Source: Chloroflexota bacterium (lineage in GTDB: Bacteria > Chloroflexota > Dehalococcoidia > JACPPY01). Taken from it: 37,723 nt of DNA. Shown here one piece after another: positions 1 through 8,589 of the stretch. Position 1 is the first letter of the stretch. The number at the start of each line of letters is the position of its first letter. The stretch spans positions 1 to 37,723 of the forward strand of contig JACPPY010000089.1 in the NCBI GenBank assembly GCA_016190755.1. Reading direction: 5' to 3'. A program made the position numbers and the translations under genes. The notes under the pieces were generated by a model that searched no databases, had not been told where the DNA came from, and saw only the letters and a program-made list of their open reading frames with translations.

Positions 1-359
1 CGTTTGTAGACAGACAAAAACGGCTGTTAGCCCGATTTCGTATCTATTCTGCCTTCAACCTGCTGGAAGTTCGGCCTAAAGTAGTGCCTATGTATCCCGC
101 AGGCCAATTTACGTAAACCTACGGATATTCAGCCAGTCACACACTGGACTACCCTTAGGTAAGTACTAGGACAAATCCACGAGCGGTACCTAGCCTTGTG
201 GCTATCGGCGGCATTGCCGCTCAGGAGGCAAGACAATTCAGCAGTGACCCTCAACGGCAGATTGTCGCTTCTCGTCCAGGCGCTGCCGGAGAGCCTTTCG
301 CTCTTGTGCTAGAGGGAACATCTAACTCGCGAAATTGGTTGAACAGGAGGACGTGTGTC
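1..359. other. intergenic leader, no gene seen
   Basis: No convincing coding frame, RNA or promoter pair was found here. An open frame does run in from position 198 into the multicopper oxidase, but its first 54 codons lack a ribosome binding site and do not resemble a signal peptide. They are better read as untranslated leader. Confidence 0.5.
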
Positions 360-3300
360 ATGAACAAAATGGTTGGACATCGGGTGCTTGCAATGGTTGT
401 TATTCTGGTCCTGTTGTCTTCCACGCTTCCCGGTGAGAGGGCCGTCGCTGCGGATTCGGCCTCCGATACAGCCGAAGCGGCTGGGTGGAGGCCCGGCAGG
501 GTGATAACCGCCAATGTTGTGGCCCTCAATCAGGAAATTGTGTATAACAGGCTCGGGACGATCAATCCGGTGGGCATGATATACGCTCTCAGGCGAGATG
601 TGGTCCACAAGAATCGGGGTCGTGACCTGGATGGAAAAACAGAAGCGGAAACCCCCGGCCATGCCCTGATGCCAGGCAAGGTGGGACTGCGGGCCGACAA
701 GCGCCCGCGGCCGCTTACCCTCCGTATGAACGTCGATGATACCCTCGTAATCAACTTCCAAAACCTGCTCAACCCGGAGCCGCTCCACCGGCACGGGCCT
801 TTCGGCGGCGAAGCGGACCAGCCCAAAACGAGGAACACTGGCCTGCATGTCACGGGAATGCAGCTTGTGGACAGCATCTCTGACGACGGCTCCAACGTCG
901 GCCGGAACGAAAGCAGCCTTGTGAAGCCGGGTGGCTCAACCACCTACAGGATACTTGCGGAGCGCGAAGGCACATACATGGTCGAAAGTCCCGTGGACAA
1001 CGTCAGCCTCGAAGGCATCGGGACACGCGCCTTCGGGCTGTTCGGCGCAGTGAACGTCGAGCCGAAGGGGTCTGTGTGGTACCGGAGTCAGGTGACGCAG
1101 GCCGAGATGGCGCTGGCCACCGCACGTACCTCCCCCAGCGGGCACCCGGTCATCAACTACGCTGCGGTCTATCCGAAAGGGCATCGCTATGCGGGCCTTC
1201 CCGTCCTGAACATACTGGACGGCGACGAGATTGTCCATTCGGACCTGACGGCCATAATCGTGCCCCGTGCCAGGACCTACACGCCAAATCCCGCTTATCC
1301 TGACCGTGACCAGCCGTTCCGAGAGTTTACCATCGTATTCCACGATGAGATAAAGGCAATACAGTCGTTCGCTCTTTTCGAAGACCCGGCCTTCACGGAT
1401 ACTCTGCACTCGGTGCGGGACGCTACCGCCATCAACTATGGCTCAACAGGCGCCGGCGCGGAGATCGTCGCCAACCGCCTGGGTGTCGGCCCCATGTGGG
1501 ACAGTGTGGAGAGCAAGTTTGAGGAGATGTTCCTGAGCTCCTGGGTGATAGGGGACCCGGCCCAAGTCGTCGACATTCCGGCCAACTCGCCGGACTGGGC
1601 AAACCCTGACCCGGGCCCAAAGGCCACCAAAGCATTGTATCCCGAAGATCCTTCCAACGTGTACCACAGCTACCTGAACGACCACGTGAAGTTCCGAAAC
1701 CTGTCGATAGGTAAAGAGCACCATATCTTCCACCTGCATGCCGAACAGTGGTTGTTCACCCCCGACGATGACAACTCGACATACCTTGACAGCCAGGCCA
1801 TCGGCCCGGGCAGCGGCTACACCTACGAGATAGCCTACGGTGGGTCGGGCAATCGCAACAAGACCGTGGGAGATGCGATCTTCCATTGCCACTTCTACCC
1901 GCATTTCGCCCAGGGCATGTGGTCGCTGTGGCGTATCCACGATACCTTTGAAGCGGGAACAGTGCTGGACGCCGACGGGCGGCCGGCTCACGGCAGCCGC
2001 GCACTGCCGGACGGCGAGATAGAGGCCGGCACGCCGATCCCCGCCATGGTTCCCCTTCCCAGCCGCCCCATGGCGCCGCTGCCGGGCAACGTCGCAATAG
2101 TCCCCGGCTCGACCATGAAACCACCCTTGCCCGGAGGCCAGGTCTCTATAACCGAGCCGGATGCCAATGGCGACGGCAAGCCGGACAGGAACGTGGGCTT
2201 CCCCTTCTTCGTCCCCGGCGTGGCCGGTCACATGCCGCCAACTCCGCCCCTCGACATTGTGGATGACGGGGGCCTGCCCAGATACGTGATAATAGGTGGA
2301 ACGGAGACCAAGACCGTCACCCCTTTGAACTTCAGCGCAGTCCTGGACACGGTGATAGCCCAATTCTTGCCCGAGGGAGGGACCGCCGCCGAAAAGGCCG
2401 CCATGGACTTTCATGCCCGGCGGTTCTACGACACATACACGCCAGAGGGCAAACGGGCGGCCGGCTCCAGCGGCTTTGAGACCAACGGGCTGCCTCCAGT
2501 GCGGGGCGCTCCGTTCGCCGACCCGGGCAGGACCGACGCCGGCAAAGCGTTACCCACCAACAGGGTGTACCGCGGCGCTGACATACAGCTCGACATGGTC
2601 CTCAACAAGTCTGGTTGGCACTTCCCGCAATCGCGCATCGTGACGCTTTGGGGCGATGTTCTGGACACGCTCGCCGGGAACAGGCCGCCCGAGCCCTTCG
2701 TCATGCGGGTTAACTCCGGTGACGTTATCGATTTCTTCCATACCAACATGGTTCCCATGGACTACGAACAGGATGCGTTCCAGGTCCGGACGCCTACTGA
2801 CGTCATAGGTCAACATATCCATCTGGTGAAGTTCGACATTTTGGGCTCTGACGGCGGGGGCAACGGCTACAACTACGACGACGACACGATGAGCCCCGAT
2901 GGTGTCCGCGAGATAATCGATGCCATACAGGCGCCTGGCGGAGACGCCATAGGCCTGCCGCCGGGGCAGACGAGGGAAAGCCTTGCCCCTGAACCGCATC
3001 CTTTCTTTGGGGCTACCGGGCCTAACGGCGAGGACTGGCGAGGCGCCCGAACGACCGTACAGAGGTGGTACGCCGACCCGCTAGTTAACAGATCGGGTCG
3101 TGACAGGACGCTGGGGACAGTATTCACGCATGACCACATGGGGCCTTCCTCCCACCAGCAGGCCGGCCTCTATGGCACGCTTCTCGTTGAGCCGCGGCTC
3201 TCCCAGTGGCGCGATCCGGAGACCGGCGTAACCTTCGGTGGGGAAAAGGTTACACCCAGGACCATAGCAAAGGGCCTGACAGACGGCGGCCCAACCTCCT

Positions 3301-5450
3301 GGCGCGCCGACATAATCGTGGCTGAAGACCGCATCCCCCGGACAGTCACCAACAACCACGACAAGGCCAGTTTCCGCGAGTTCTTCCTGGAATTCCAGGA
3401 CTTCCAGTTGGCCTATGAACACGGCCGCGGCGGCACGCTGACCAAACCTATACCGGATCCGGCGGGCGCCATCAACCCGCCGGGGACGAAGGAGGTGGGC
3501 TTGCCGAAACTCTTCGCCAAGCCAGAGGCTTTTGCCAAGCCGAATGCGCCGGGGAAACCGGAGGCCATTTCTGCGGCCGATGTCGGCACTTTCACCGTGA
3601 ACTACCGTAACGAGCCTATCGCGCTGCGTGTGCGCGACCCGCATACGAAGCGGCAGGCGGAAGGCGCGGCGGGAGACCTTTCCCTCGCCTTCGCTTCAAA
3701 TATTACCCGCGCCGATCCGGACCTCAACGTGCAGCCAGACTTCTACCCGCCGCTTACTGCCGATGTCAGGCCGGGCGATCCATTCACTCCCCTGCGGCGC
3801 GGTTTCGAGGGCGACAGGGTGAGGATAAGAACACAAGTGGGCGCGACGGAGGAAGGGCACAACGTAAGCATCCACGGCATGAAGTGGCTCCAGGAATTCG
3901 CAAGCCCGAACTCCGGCTGGCGCAACTCGCAGATGATGGGCATCTCGGAGCAATTCAGCTTCGATGTGACTGTAAACCCGCTCTTGACAGGCGGCTCTGC
4001 TGATTACCTGTACATGGTTGGGTCCTCGGTAGACGACCTCTGGAATGGGAACTGGGGAATAATGCGAGCGTACAGGGGAAAACGCGACGACCTCAAGCCC
4101 CTGCCGAGCAATCCGCAGGCAGGCGCCGGTTTAGTGGTACGGAACGCCAAAGCTTTTGACGGGGTGGTTCCCAGGGGCGTGCCCACGAAACAGTACGACA
4201 TCACGGCAGTGCTGGCAAAGGACGTGCTCCCCGGAGGATCTCTAGTGTATAACCCGCGTGGGGCCACACTGCAAGACCCCACGGCCATCCTCTATGTACG
4301 GACACAGGACCTGGTCCTTGATACCTCTGGCAAGCCGGCCGGCCTTAAGGAAGGCGTGCCTGTGGAGCCGCTCATACTGCGGGCGAACGCCGGCGACCGC
4401 ATCGAGGTCACTCTTCGCAATAAGCTGCCTCATGTCCTGCCAGACCTGCCCGGATTCAATGCCTTGCCTCCCATAATCACGGGCGTGGAAGGCATCGATG
4501 CTGATCATGGCTTCAACGCCAACGATGTCAGGCCGTCCAACCGTGTCGGGTTGCACCCGCAACTGGTGGCATACGATGTGACAACCTCCGACGGAGCGAC
4601 GGTCGGTTTCAACGACGATCAAACTGTGGCGCCGGGCGAGATGAGAAAATACACCTGGTATGCCGGCGACGTCACTTACAACATGGTTACCAAAACGCTG
4701 CGAGCCAGCCCGGTGGAGTTCGGCGCCACCGGCCTGATATCCTCGGACATGATCAAGCACAGCAACAAGGGCGCGGTAGGCGCCCTCATCATCGAGCCAA
4801 CAGGAACAACATGGACCGAGGATGCCGGGACCCGGGCGTCGGCCACGGTTACTTACAAGAATAACGGCAGGGTCACGAGTTTCAGGGAGTTCGTGCTGGT
4901 CCTCCAGGATGACCTCAATCTGCGGCGCGGCCACGGCGACGGGACTCCGCTACCTTTTATCGGCGGCGAAGAGGACTCTGAAGACTCCGGCAACAAGGCC
5001 GTCAACTACCGGGCGGAGCCCCTTTGGTTCAGGCTGGGCATCGAGCCCGGTGCTCCAGAGGGGGTCATAGGGAAGTTTGATTTCACCAACGCACTGGACA
5101 ACGATCTGGTGGGCGGCGATCCGGTCACGCCGGTTTTCACTGCCAGAGCAGGTGACTCCATCCGGTTTCGCGTCCTTGACCCGGCCGGGCATGGACGCAA
5201 CCAGGTGTTCGGCCTCCACGGCCATATATGGCAAAGGGAGCCATACGAGAACGGCTCCAGCAGGATCGGGAACAACCCCTTCTCGCAGTGGAAAGGCAGC
5301 CAGGAGGGCCTCGGACCCACCGGCCATTGGGACTTCGTCCCTGTGAACGGCGCCGGCGGAAAGAACCGCGTCAGGGGCGACTACCTGTATCGCGACATAT
5401 CAACCGAGAATTTTTACCAGGGCGTCTGGGGAATCTTAAGGGTGAAATAG
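360..5450 (+). CDS. giant secreted multicopper oxidase (three repeated units)
   Basis: Start ATG 360 is chosen because AGGAGG (345-350) lies 9 bases upstream and the protein then opens with a signal peptide (basic MNKMVGHR, a hydrophobic run, a likely cut after AVA near residue 31). The product has about 1,696 residues, far longer than laccases (about 500) or the MnxG manganese oxidase (about 1,200). Visible copper-ligand motifs are HRH at 143-145, HHxxHxH at 454-460 and the complete type-1/trinuclear signature HCHFYPHFAQGM from residue 509. HDH at 924-926 opens a second unit (HDHMGPSSHQQAGLYG) and HGH lies at 1620-1622. The motif FREF recurs near residues 320, 1005 and 1508, and the sequences around HNVSIHGMKW and VFGLHGHIWQ match each other, so the protein is a triplication of cupredoxin units. 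Only the first unit shows a full HCH signature. Known members oxidise metals or phenolics outside the cytoplasm; Mn(II) oxidation is only an inference from size. The gene stands alone with a terminator hairpin behind it. Confidence 0.9.
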   Translation: MNKMVGHRVLAMVVILVLLSSTLPGERAVAADSASDTAEAAGWRPGRVITANVVALNQEIVYNRLGTINPVGMIYALRRDVVHKNRGRDLDGKTEAETPGHALMPGKVGLRADKRPRPLTLRMNVDDTLVINFQNLLNPEPLHRHGPFGGEADQPKTRNTGLHVTGMQLVDSISDDGSNVGRNESSLVKPGGSTTYRILAEREGTYMVESPVDNVSLEGIGTRAFGLFGAVNVEPKGSVWYRSQVTQAEMALATARTSPSGHPVINYAAVYPKGHRYAGLPVLNILDGDEIVHSDLTAIIVPRARTYTPNPAYPDRDQPFREFTIVFHDEIKAIQSFALFEDPAFTDTLHSVRDATAINYGSTGAGAEIVANRLGVGPMWDSVESKFEEMFLSSWVIGDPAQVVDIPANSPDWANPDPGPKATKALYPEDPSNVYHSYLNDHVKFRNLSIGKEHHIFHLHAEQWLFTPDDDNSTYLDSQAIGPGSGYTYEIAYGGSGNRNKTVGDAIFHCHFYPHFAQGMWSLWRIHDTFEAGTVLDADGRPAHGSRALPDGEIEAGTPIPAMVPLPSRPMAPLPGNVAIVPGSTMKPPLPGGQVSITEPDANGDGKPDRNVGFPFFVPGVAGHMPPTPPLDIVDDGGLPRYVIIGGTETKTVTPLNFSAVLDTVIAQFLPEGGTAAEKAAMDFHARRFYDTYTPEGKRAAGSSGFETNGLPPVRGAPFADPGRTDAGKALPTNRVYRGADIQLDMVLNKSGWHFPQSRIVTLWGDVLDTLAGNRPPEPFVMRVNSGDVIDFFHTNMVPMDYEQDAFQVRTPTDVIGQHIHLVKFDILGSDGGGNGYNYDDDTMSPDGVREIIDAIQAPGGDAIGLPPGQTRESLAPEPHPFFGATGPNGEDWRGARTTVQRWYADPLVNRSGRDRTLGTVFTHDHMGPSSHQQAGLYGTLLVEPRLSQWRDPETGVTFGGEKVTPRTIAKGLTDGGPTSWRADIIVAEDRIPRTVTNNHDKASFREFFLEFQDFQLAYEHGRGGTLTKPIPDPAGAINPPGTKEVGLPKLFAKPEAFAKPNAPGKPEAISAADVGTFTVNYRNEPIALRVRDPHTKRQAEGAAGDLSLAFASNITRADPDLNVQPDFYPPLTADVRPGDPFTPLRRGFEGDRVRIRTQVGATEEGHNVSIHGMKWLQEFASPNSGWRNSQMMGISEQFSFDVTVNPLLTGGSADYLYMVGSSVDDLWNGNWGIMRAYRGKRDDLKPLPSNPQAGAGLVVRNAKAFDGVVPRGVPTKQYDITAVLAKDVLPGGSLVYNPRGATLQDPTAILYVRTQDLVLDTSGKPAGLKEGVPVEPLILRANAGDRIEVTLRNKLPHVLPDLPGFNALPPIITGVEGIDADHGFNANDVRPSNRVGLHPQLVAYDVTTSDGATVGFNDDQTVAPGEMRKYTWYAGDVTYNMVTKTLRASPVEFGATGLISSDMIKHSNKGAVGALIIEPTGTTWTEDAGTRASATVTYKNNGRVTSFREFVLVLQDDLNLRRGHGDGTPLPFIGGEEDSEDSGNKAVNYRAEPLWFRLGIEPGAPEGVIGKFDFTNALDNDLVGGDPVTPVFTARAGDSIRFRVLDPAGHGRNQVFGLHGHIWQREPYENGSSRIGNNPFSQWKGSQEGLGPTGHWDFVPVNGAGGKNRVRGDYLYRDISTENFYQGVWGILRVK

Positions 5451-5483
5451 CACAATGTGCACTCAGCCATAACGGTCAAACCA

Positions 5484-5540
5484 TGACACACCCCGAATTA
5501 TCCCGGAGCAGCTGGGAGGTTCGGGGTGTGTCAATTATTA
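5484..5540 (+). terminator. strong hairpin after multicopper oxidase
   Basis: A perfect 14-bp inverted repeat, TGACACACCCCGAA (5484-5497) and TTCGGGGTGTGTCA (5520-5533), lies 34 bases after the stop codon and is followed by an AT-rich stretch. The U-tract is poor, so termination is probable rather than certain. Confidence 0.6.
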
Positions 5541-6006
5541 CCAGGACAGCGGCGTATCGTCCTTGCGAGCATAACAAGTAGGGCCGCCTACTCTATGACA
5601 GATAAGGACTCGCGTTGCGCGTCATTCAAAGCCATTCGAGCGTAGCGAGAAGGCGTGGCAATCTCAGCCTCAAGCCTGCTCCTGGGGCTGAGGCCGCATG
5701 TCACCCGAGCAAAGTCTACAAATCCACCGGTCTTGAGACTGCCTCACTTCTTGATCGGGAAAGCAAGGCGTTGTTAGCAACGATGTGGCTGGAGCCCCGG
5801 GGGAAACAAGGCCTGTGACAGGCTGGCGCCTTCCCGCCGCTCAGGTGATTTTCGGAGTGTGTCATGTTCTCTTACCGCTTTCACACTTTGGAACATGCCT
5901 GAATCAACTGAAACAGAGCATCGCCCGCACGCCCAAGGTGCGACCTCTGTCTTGACGGCAGGTGGAGCGTACCCTCAATCCGCTGGACGCTGACGGCTAA
6001 TGCGGG
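5541..6006. other. gene-free stretch with degenerate repeat
   Basis: I see no gene with a start, ribosome site and protein-like composition. The stretch holds a degenerate dispersed repeat (5621-5667), listed separately. Otherwise nothing was recognised. Confidence 0.4.
5621..5667. repeat. degenerate dispersed palindromic repeat, copy 1
   Basis: The segment contains GTCATT, CATTCGAGCGTAGCGAG and GGCAATCTCAG in order. I read this as a decayed copy of the widespread intergenic element with ends TCATTGCGAG and GCAATCTC. A second copy lies at 12973-13020. Assignment is from memory of the pattern, not from an alignment. Confidence 0.4.
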
Positions 6007-6322
6007 TCACACTCTTTTCTGGTCTAGTTGGTCTCCAAGCTCAATAAGGGTAAGCGCCAACTCCTGTGGAGCGGTGATCATCACGTCGTGGCCCGTGGCC
6101 AACCAAGACGACATCAGACAAGTCGTCGCAGAAAAGCAGGTTGGCAATGTCGTTGATATGCGTGTCCAGGTCTATCCTAGAACTTATTAAATGGGACAAC
6201 GCGCCCAGACCAACAAGGGTCGGAGTGTATACCTCGTGTCCTGCATTTCTCAATATTGGTGCCACCCAGCGCCAGCACCAACCACCATGGAAAGAACCGT
6301 GCACCAAAATATAAGTGGCCAT
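6007..6322 (-). pseudogene. alpha/beta-hydrolase (EstC/salicylate-esterase-like) with internal deletion
   Basis: The N-terminal 75 residues (MATYILVHGSFHGGWCWRW..., ending VVLVGH) match the start of small plant-esterase-like alpha/beta hydrolases, including the oxyanion HG loop. Right after the nucleophile-elbow GH the frame shifts. In the next frame the sequence reads GHDVMITAPQELALTLIEL, which is the characteristic C-terminus of the same family including the catalytic His. About 150 residues in between, including the nucleophile Ser and acid Asp, are missing. The junction is GGCCACGGGCCACG, so the deletion seems to have occurred between two short GGCCAC repeats. The unshifted frame stops at 6041. 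The product cannot be an active esterase. Confidence 0.8.
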
Positions 6323-6359
6323 TCAAGTAATTACCTTTACAGCTAGGCTGGATGCTGCG

Positions 6360-7343
6360 CTACTTGCTTGAGGCTTCTTCTGCTTCGGCGACTATCCTCT
6401 TCACGATCTGAGCGGCTGGTAGCACTTCATGCACTAATCCGGCTGTCTGTCCTGCCCAAGGTATGAACTCTTCCATCTTGCCTTGCTGTATAGCCGCTAT
6501 GACATCAGCGCGCAAGCGTTCGGCCTCTTGCTTTGCTACCTCGCGGCTTTTCTGCCATTTTTCAATAAAAGGAGTGCGAAGCGCGCGTGGGACTGTATCG
6601 TAAGCTGTAGCTTCTCGTGGGAAGATGTCATTCCAGACTTCAACTTTAATTGCATCCTCGGAATTGGCCGCTATGATTGCCTGCTTCCACGTCTGGCTGA
6701 TTGGCGCTTCATCGGAGGCCAGGAACCTGGTCCCTATGTTAGCCCCCTGCGCGCCAAGGACTAGAGCCGCAGCAAGGCCACGGCCGTCAGCGATTCCGCC
6801 AGCCGCAACTACGGGCAGAGGACGGACAGCGTCCACGACCTGTGGGATCAGGGGCAGCGCAGCCACTGTTCCACTAAAGCCCCCTGCCTCGCTGCCTTGG
6901 GCGATAATAACGTCAACGCCCCTCTCGGCAGCTTGCCTCGCCTGCTGTACGGTAGTCACCTGATGCATGACCAGGCTGCCAACAGCGTGAGCCCGTTTGA
7001 CCAAATCACCAGGGTCGCCGAGTGCAAATGAAATAATCGGCGGCTTGGCTTCTAAAATGAGGGCAAAGATCTCTTCGTTGGGCTGTGCCAGCGTGTAGTT
7101 TACCGCGAATGGTCTGCTGGTAAGCTGCCGAACGCGAGGGAGCTCCTCCCTCAGGCTTGCAACAGGCCGCAGCAACAGCTCGCTTCTCAGGCTCGCAACA
7201 GGCCGTAGCCCAGTCCCAAAGCTACCCAGGCCGCCGGCGTTAGACACGGCAGAGACCAACTCGGCTGAAGTGAACACTCCCATTCCGGCCTGAATAATGG
7301 GAACTTCAATTCCAAAAAGGTCACATAGCCTGGTGTGAAGCAT
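6360..7343 (-). CDS. FMN-dependent nitronate monooxygenase / FabK-like oxidoreductase
   Basis: A TIM-barrel flavoprotein of the 2-nitropropane dioxygenase/enoyl-ACP reductase (FabK) superfamily. N-terminal PIIQAGMG is the usual barrel opening, QGSEAGGFSG is the FMN-phosphate/active-site loop, and PVVAAGGIADGRG with GANIGTRFLAS forms the second phosphate-binding region. Length (327 aa) is normal. ATG 7343 is preferred over GTG 7346 because AAAGGAAG sits 6 bases upstream. Members oxidise alkyl nitronates or reduce enoyl thioesters, and sequence reading alone cannot separate these. An oddity is an in-frame duplicated 12-residue unit (LRPVASLRSELL / LRPVASLREELP) near residue 50, listed separately. 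The gene stands alone, downstream of the orphan hicB on the opposite strand. Confidence 0.85.
   Translation of the reverse strand: MLHTRLCDLFGIEVPIIQAGMGVFTSAELVSAVSNAGGLGSFGTGLRPVASLRSELLLRPVASLREELPRVRQLTSRPFAVNYTLAQPNEEIFALILEAKPPIISFALGDPGDLVKRAHAVGSLVMHQVTTVQQARQAAERGVDVIIAQGSEAGGFSGTVAALPLIPQVVDAVRPLPVVAAGGIADGRGLAAALVLGAQGANIGTRFLASDEAPISQTWKQAIIAANSEDAIKVEVWNDIFPREATAYDTVPRALRTPFIEKWQKSREVAKQEAERLRADVIAAIQQGKMEEFIPWAGQTAGLVHEVLPAAQIVKRIVAEAEEASSK
7141..7212 (-). repeat. imperfect 36-bp tandem duplication inside the oxidoreductase gene
   Basis: Two adjacent 36-base units (7141-7176 and 7177-7212) share the blocks AGCTC, CTCAGGCT and GCAACAGGCCG. They encode LRPVASLRSELL followed by LRPVASLREELP. 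The frame is kept. Relatives normally have a single such segment between the GTGLRP turn and the RVRxLT helix. Confidence 0.75.
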
Positions 7344-7600
7344 CACCCACTTCCTTTCGGGTCAAATATTGGGCACATGTCTGCTCGACCTGGTGGAGTC
7401 CAGTGGCGTTAGCTATATGTCCGATAGTTCTCATCTCCACTAAGCTCATCGTAACATGCCTGCTTGCGCTAGCAGACCCCAGTGTCTCCGAAAGTACATG
7501 ACCCGGCGCACCGTTCAATTGACACGTCACCAGCAATCCTTCAGAATGAAGCAAGTTCGCAGCGTCCTGCTCAAATATAAGATCATGTTGGAGAATAACG

Positions 7601-7813
7601 ATGAGCAGTAAATACGAGATAATCATTTACTGGAGCGAAGCAGACCAAGCGTTCATCGCGGAGGTGCCTGAGTTGCCCGGATGCATGGCAGACGGCCGAA
7701 CTTATCAAGAAGCGCTCACCAATGCCGAAATAATCATTCGTGAGTGGATCGAAGCGGCTCGGGAGTTGGGCCGCCCGATTCCGCAGTCCAAAGGCAAACT
7801 AATGTATGCCTAA
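7601..7813 (+). CDS. HicB-like antitoxin domain protein, orphan
   Basis: A 70-residue protein with the HicB/DUF1902 RNase-H-like fold signature: a beta hairpin (YEIIIYWSEADQAFIAEVPELPGC), then a TYQEALTNAEIIIREWIEAARELGRPIP helix and turn. TTGGAG sits 9 bases before ATG 7601. HicB proteins normally bind the HicA mRNA interferase, but the roughly 250 bases upstream and 300 downstream hold no dsRBD-like HicA reading frame. It is therefore either an orphan antitoxin or a remnant. It lacks a C-terminal helix-turn-helix and so is of the short, non-DNA-binding type. Confidence 0.8.
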   Translation: MSSKYEIIIYWSEADQAFIAEVPELPGCMADGRTYQEALTNAEIIIREWIEAARELGRPIPQSKGKLMYA

Positions 7814-8135
7814 TCCATTATTGCCAACAGTGGTTCTTGTCGGCTTTTAAGCTGCGCCCTCTTCCCTGTCAGGCCTGTCCACCAACATATCATGGATATC
7901 TGTTTATGTCTTTCCCAATCCTCAGGCGCCGTCCCCACGTCTCCACTCGTGGCTATCACCTGACCACGAAGGCAAACGGAATCATACATTTAGTATGTAT
8001 GACTGGTAGTACGTATGACTGGACAAACATCCTCGTGACGGCTACTGTGCCTGCACTCACGCCCTGACCTCAGACGCAATTTAGCCACCCCCTTGACAAC
8101 GAGGTAACCGTTGGTGCTAGACTGGTGCTAGGCTA
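7814..8135. other. intergenic region with short tandem repeats upstream of fur/zur
   Basis: No gene recognised. It contains two direct 16-base units, AGTATGTATGACTGGT (7992-8007) and AGTACGTATGACTGGA (8008-8023), beginning inside an imperfect palindrome (ATACAT...ATGTAT, 7984-8000). The Fur-family gene promoter lies at its 3' end. Confidence 0.5.
8093..8133 (+). promoter_or_regulatory. candidate sigma-70 promoter and 11-bp direct repeat before fur/zur
   Basis: TTGACA (8093-8098) is a consensus -35 box. TAGACT (8118-8123), preceded by TGC, is a plausible -10 with 19-base spacing. The -10 lies inside a direct repeat, TGGTGCTAGAC / TGGTGCTAGGC (8112-8133), that ends two bases before the start codon. 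A repressor bound to the repeats would cover promoter and start, consistent with autoregulation. Only the sequence pattern supports this. Confidence 0.4.
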
Positions 8136-8579
8136 ATGCAACAGTATAACGATAAGAAGTTTGTGAAGAGCGCGTTGAAGGTGCTGCGCTCCGCTGGCCA
8201 CCGGATTACGCGTCCCCGACGCCTGGTACTGGAGGCCTTGGGGAGCCGGGAAGCCCCTATGTCGCCGTACGATCTGCAGAAGCTGCTGCAGGAAGGCGAC
8301 GAACACCTGGACGTGGTCACGATCTACCGCGTGCTGGAACTGCTGCAAGAGTTAAACCTGGTCCACAAGGTGCTATCGGTCGGTGGGTATGTACGCTGCA
8401 GGCTTGAGGATGGCAATGGGTGCCACGGGTACCTGGTATGCCGTAGCTGCGGCCGCTTGCAGGAGTTCTCCGACGAGTCCCTCTGCCGGAAAGAGGACGA
8501 GCTGGCTGCCCGGCTGGGCTTCCACGCCGAACACCATCTCAGCGAGTTCTCCGGGCTATGCGCTGGTTGCCAGGTATGA
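8136..8579 (+). CDS. Fur-family metal-responsive repressor (Zur-like)
   Basis: A 147-residue Fur/Zur/PerR-type regulator. The N-terminal winged helix is visible (GHRITRPRRLVLEAL, then HLDVVTIYRVLELLQELNLV). The dimerisation part has the structural-zinc pairs C102xxC105 (CRSC) and C142xxC145 (CAGC), plus H97 and H133-H134 for regulatory metal. It heads an ABC cluster for Zn/Mn uptake in the same direction and stops 10 bases before znuA. Zur (zinc sensing) is therefore the best guess, though Mur/Fur cannot be excluded. No Shine-Dalgarno is seen, and the predicted transcription start would fall only a few bases upstream, so the mRNA may be nearly leaderless. Confidence 0.88.
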   Translation: MQQYNDKKFVKSALKVLRSAGHRITRPRRLVLEALGSREAPMSPYDLQKLLQEGDEHLDVVTIYRVLELLQELNLVHKVLSVGGYVRCRLEDGNGCHGYLVCRSCGRLQEFSDESLCRKEDELAARLGFHAEHHLSEFSGLCAGCQV

Positions 8580-8589
8580 GGGAAGACTA

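Noticed and set aside
198-359. Upstream extension of the multicopper oxidase by 54 codons
   Set aside because: No ribosome binding site at 198, whereas ATG 360 has AGGAGG at 9 bases and starts a signal peptide.
7347-7600. Possible hicA upstream of hicB
   Set aside because: Reading the plus strand gives stops and no dsRBD-like HicA pattern such as the conserved GSHxxF block.
7321-7626. 101-codon minus-strand frame between the oxidoreductase and hicB
   Set aside because: It overlaps the start regions of both flanking genes and has no recognised features.
8383-8589. Extended start of the metal-binding lipoprotein
   Set aside because: It overlaps the Fur-family gene and would bury the lipoprotein signal peptide internally.
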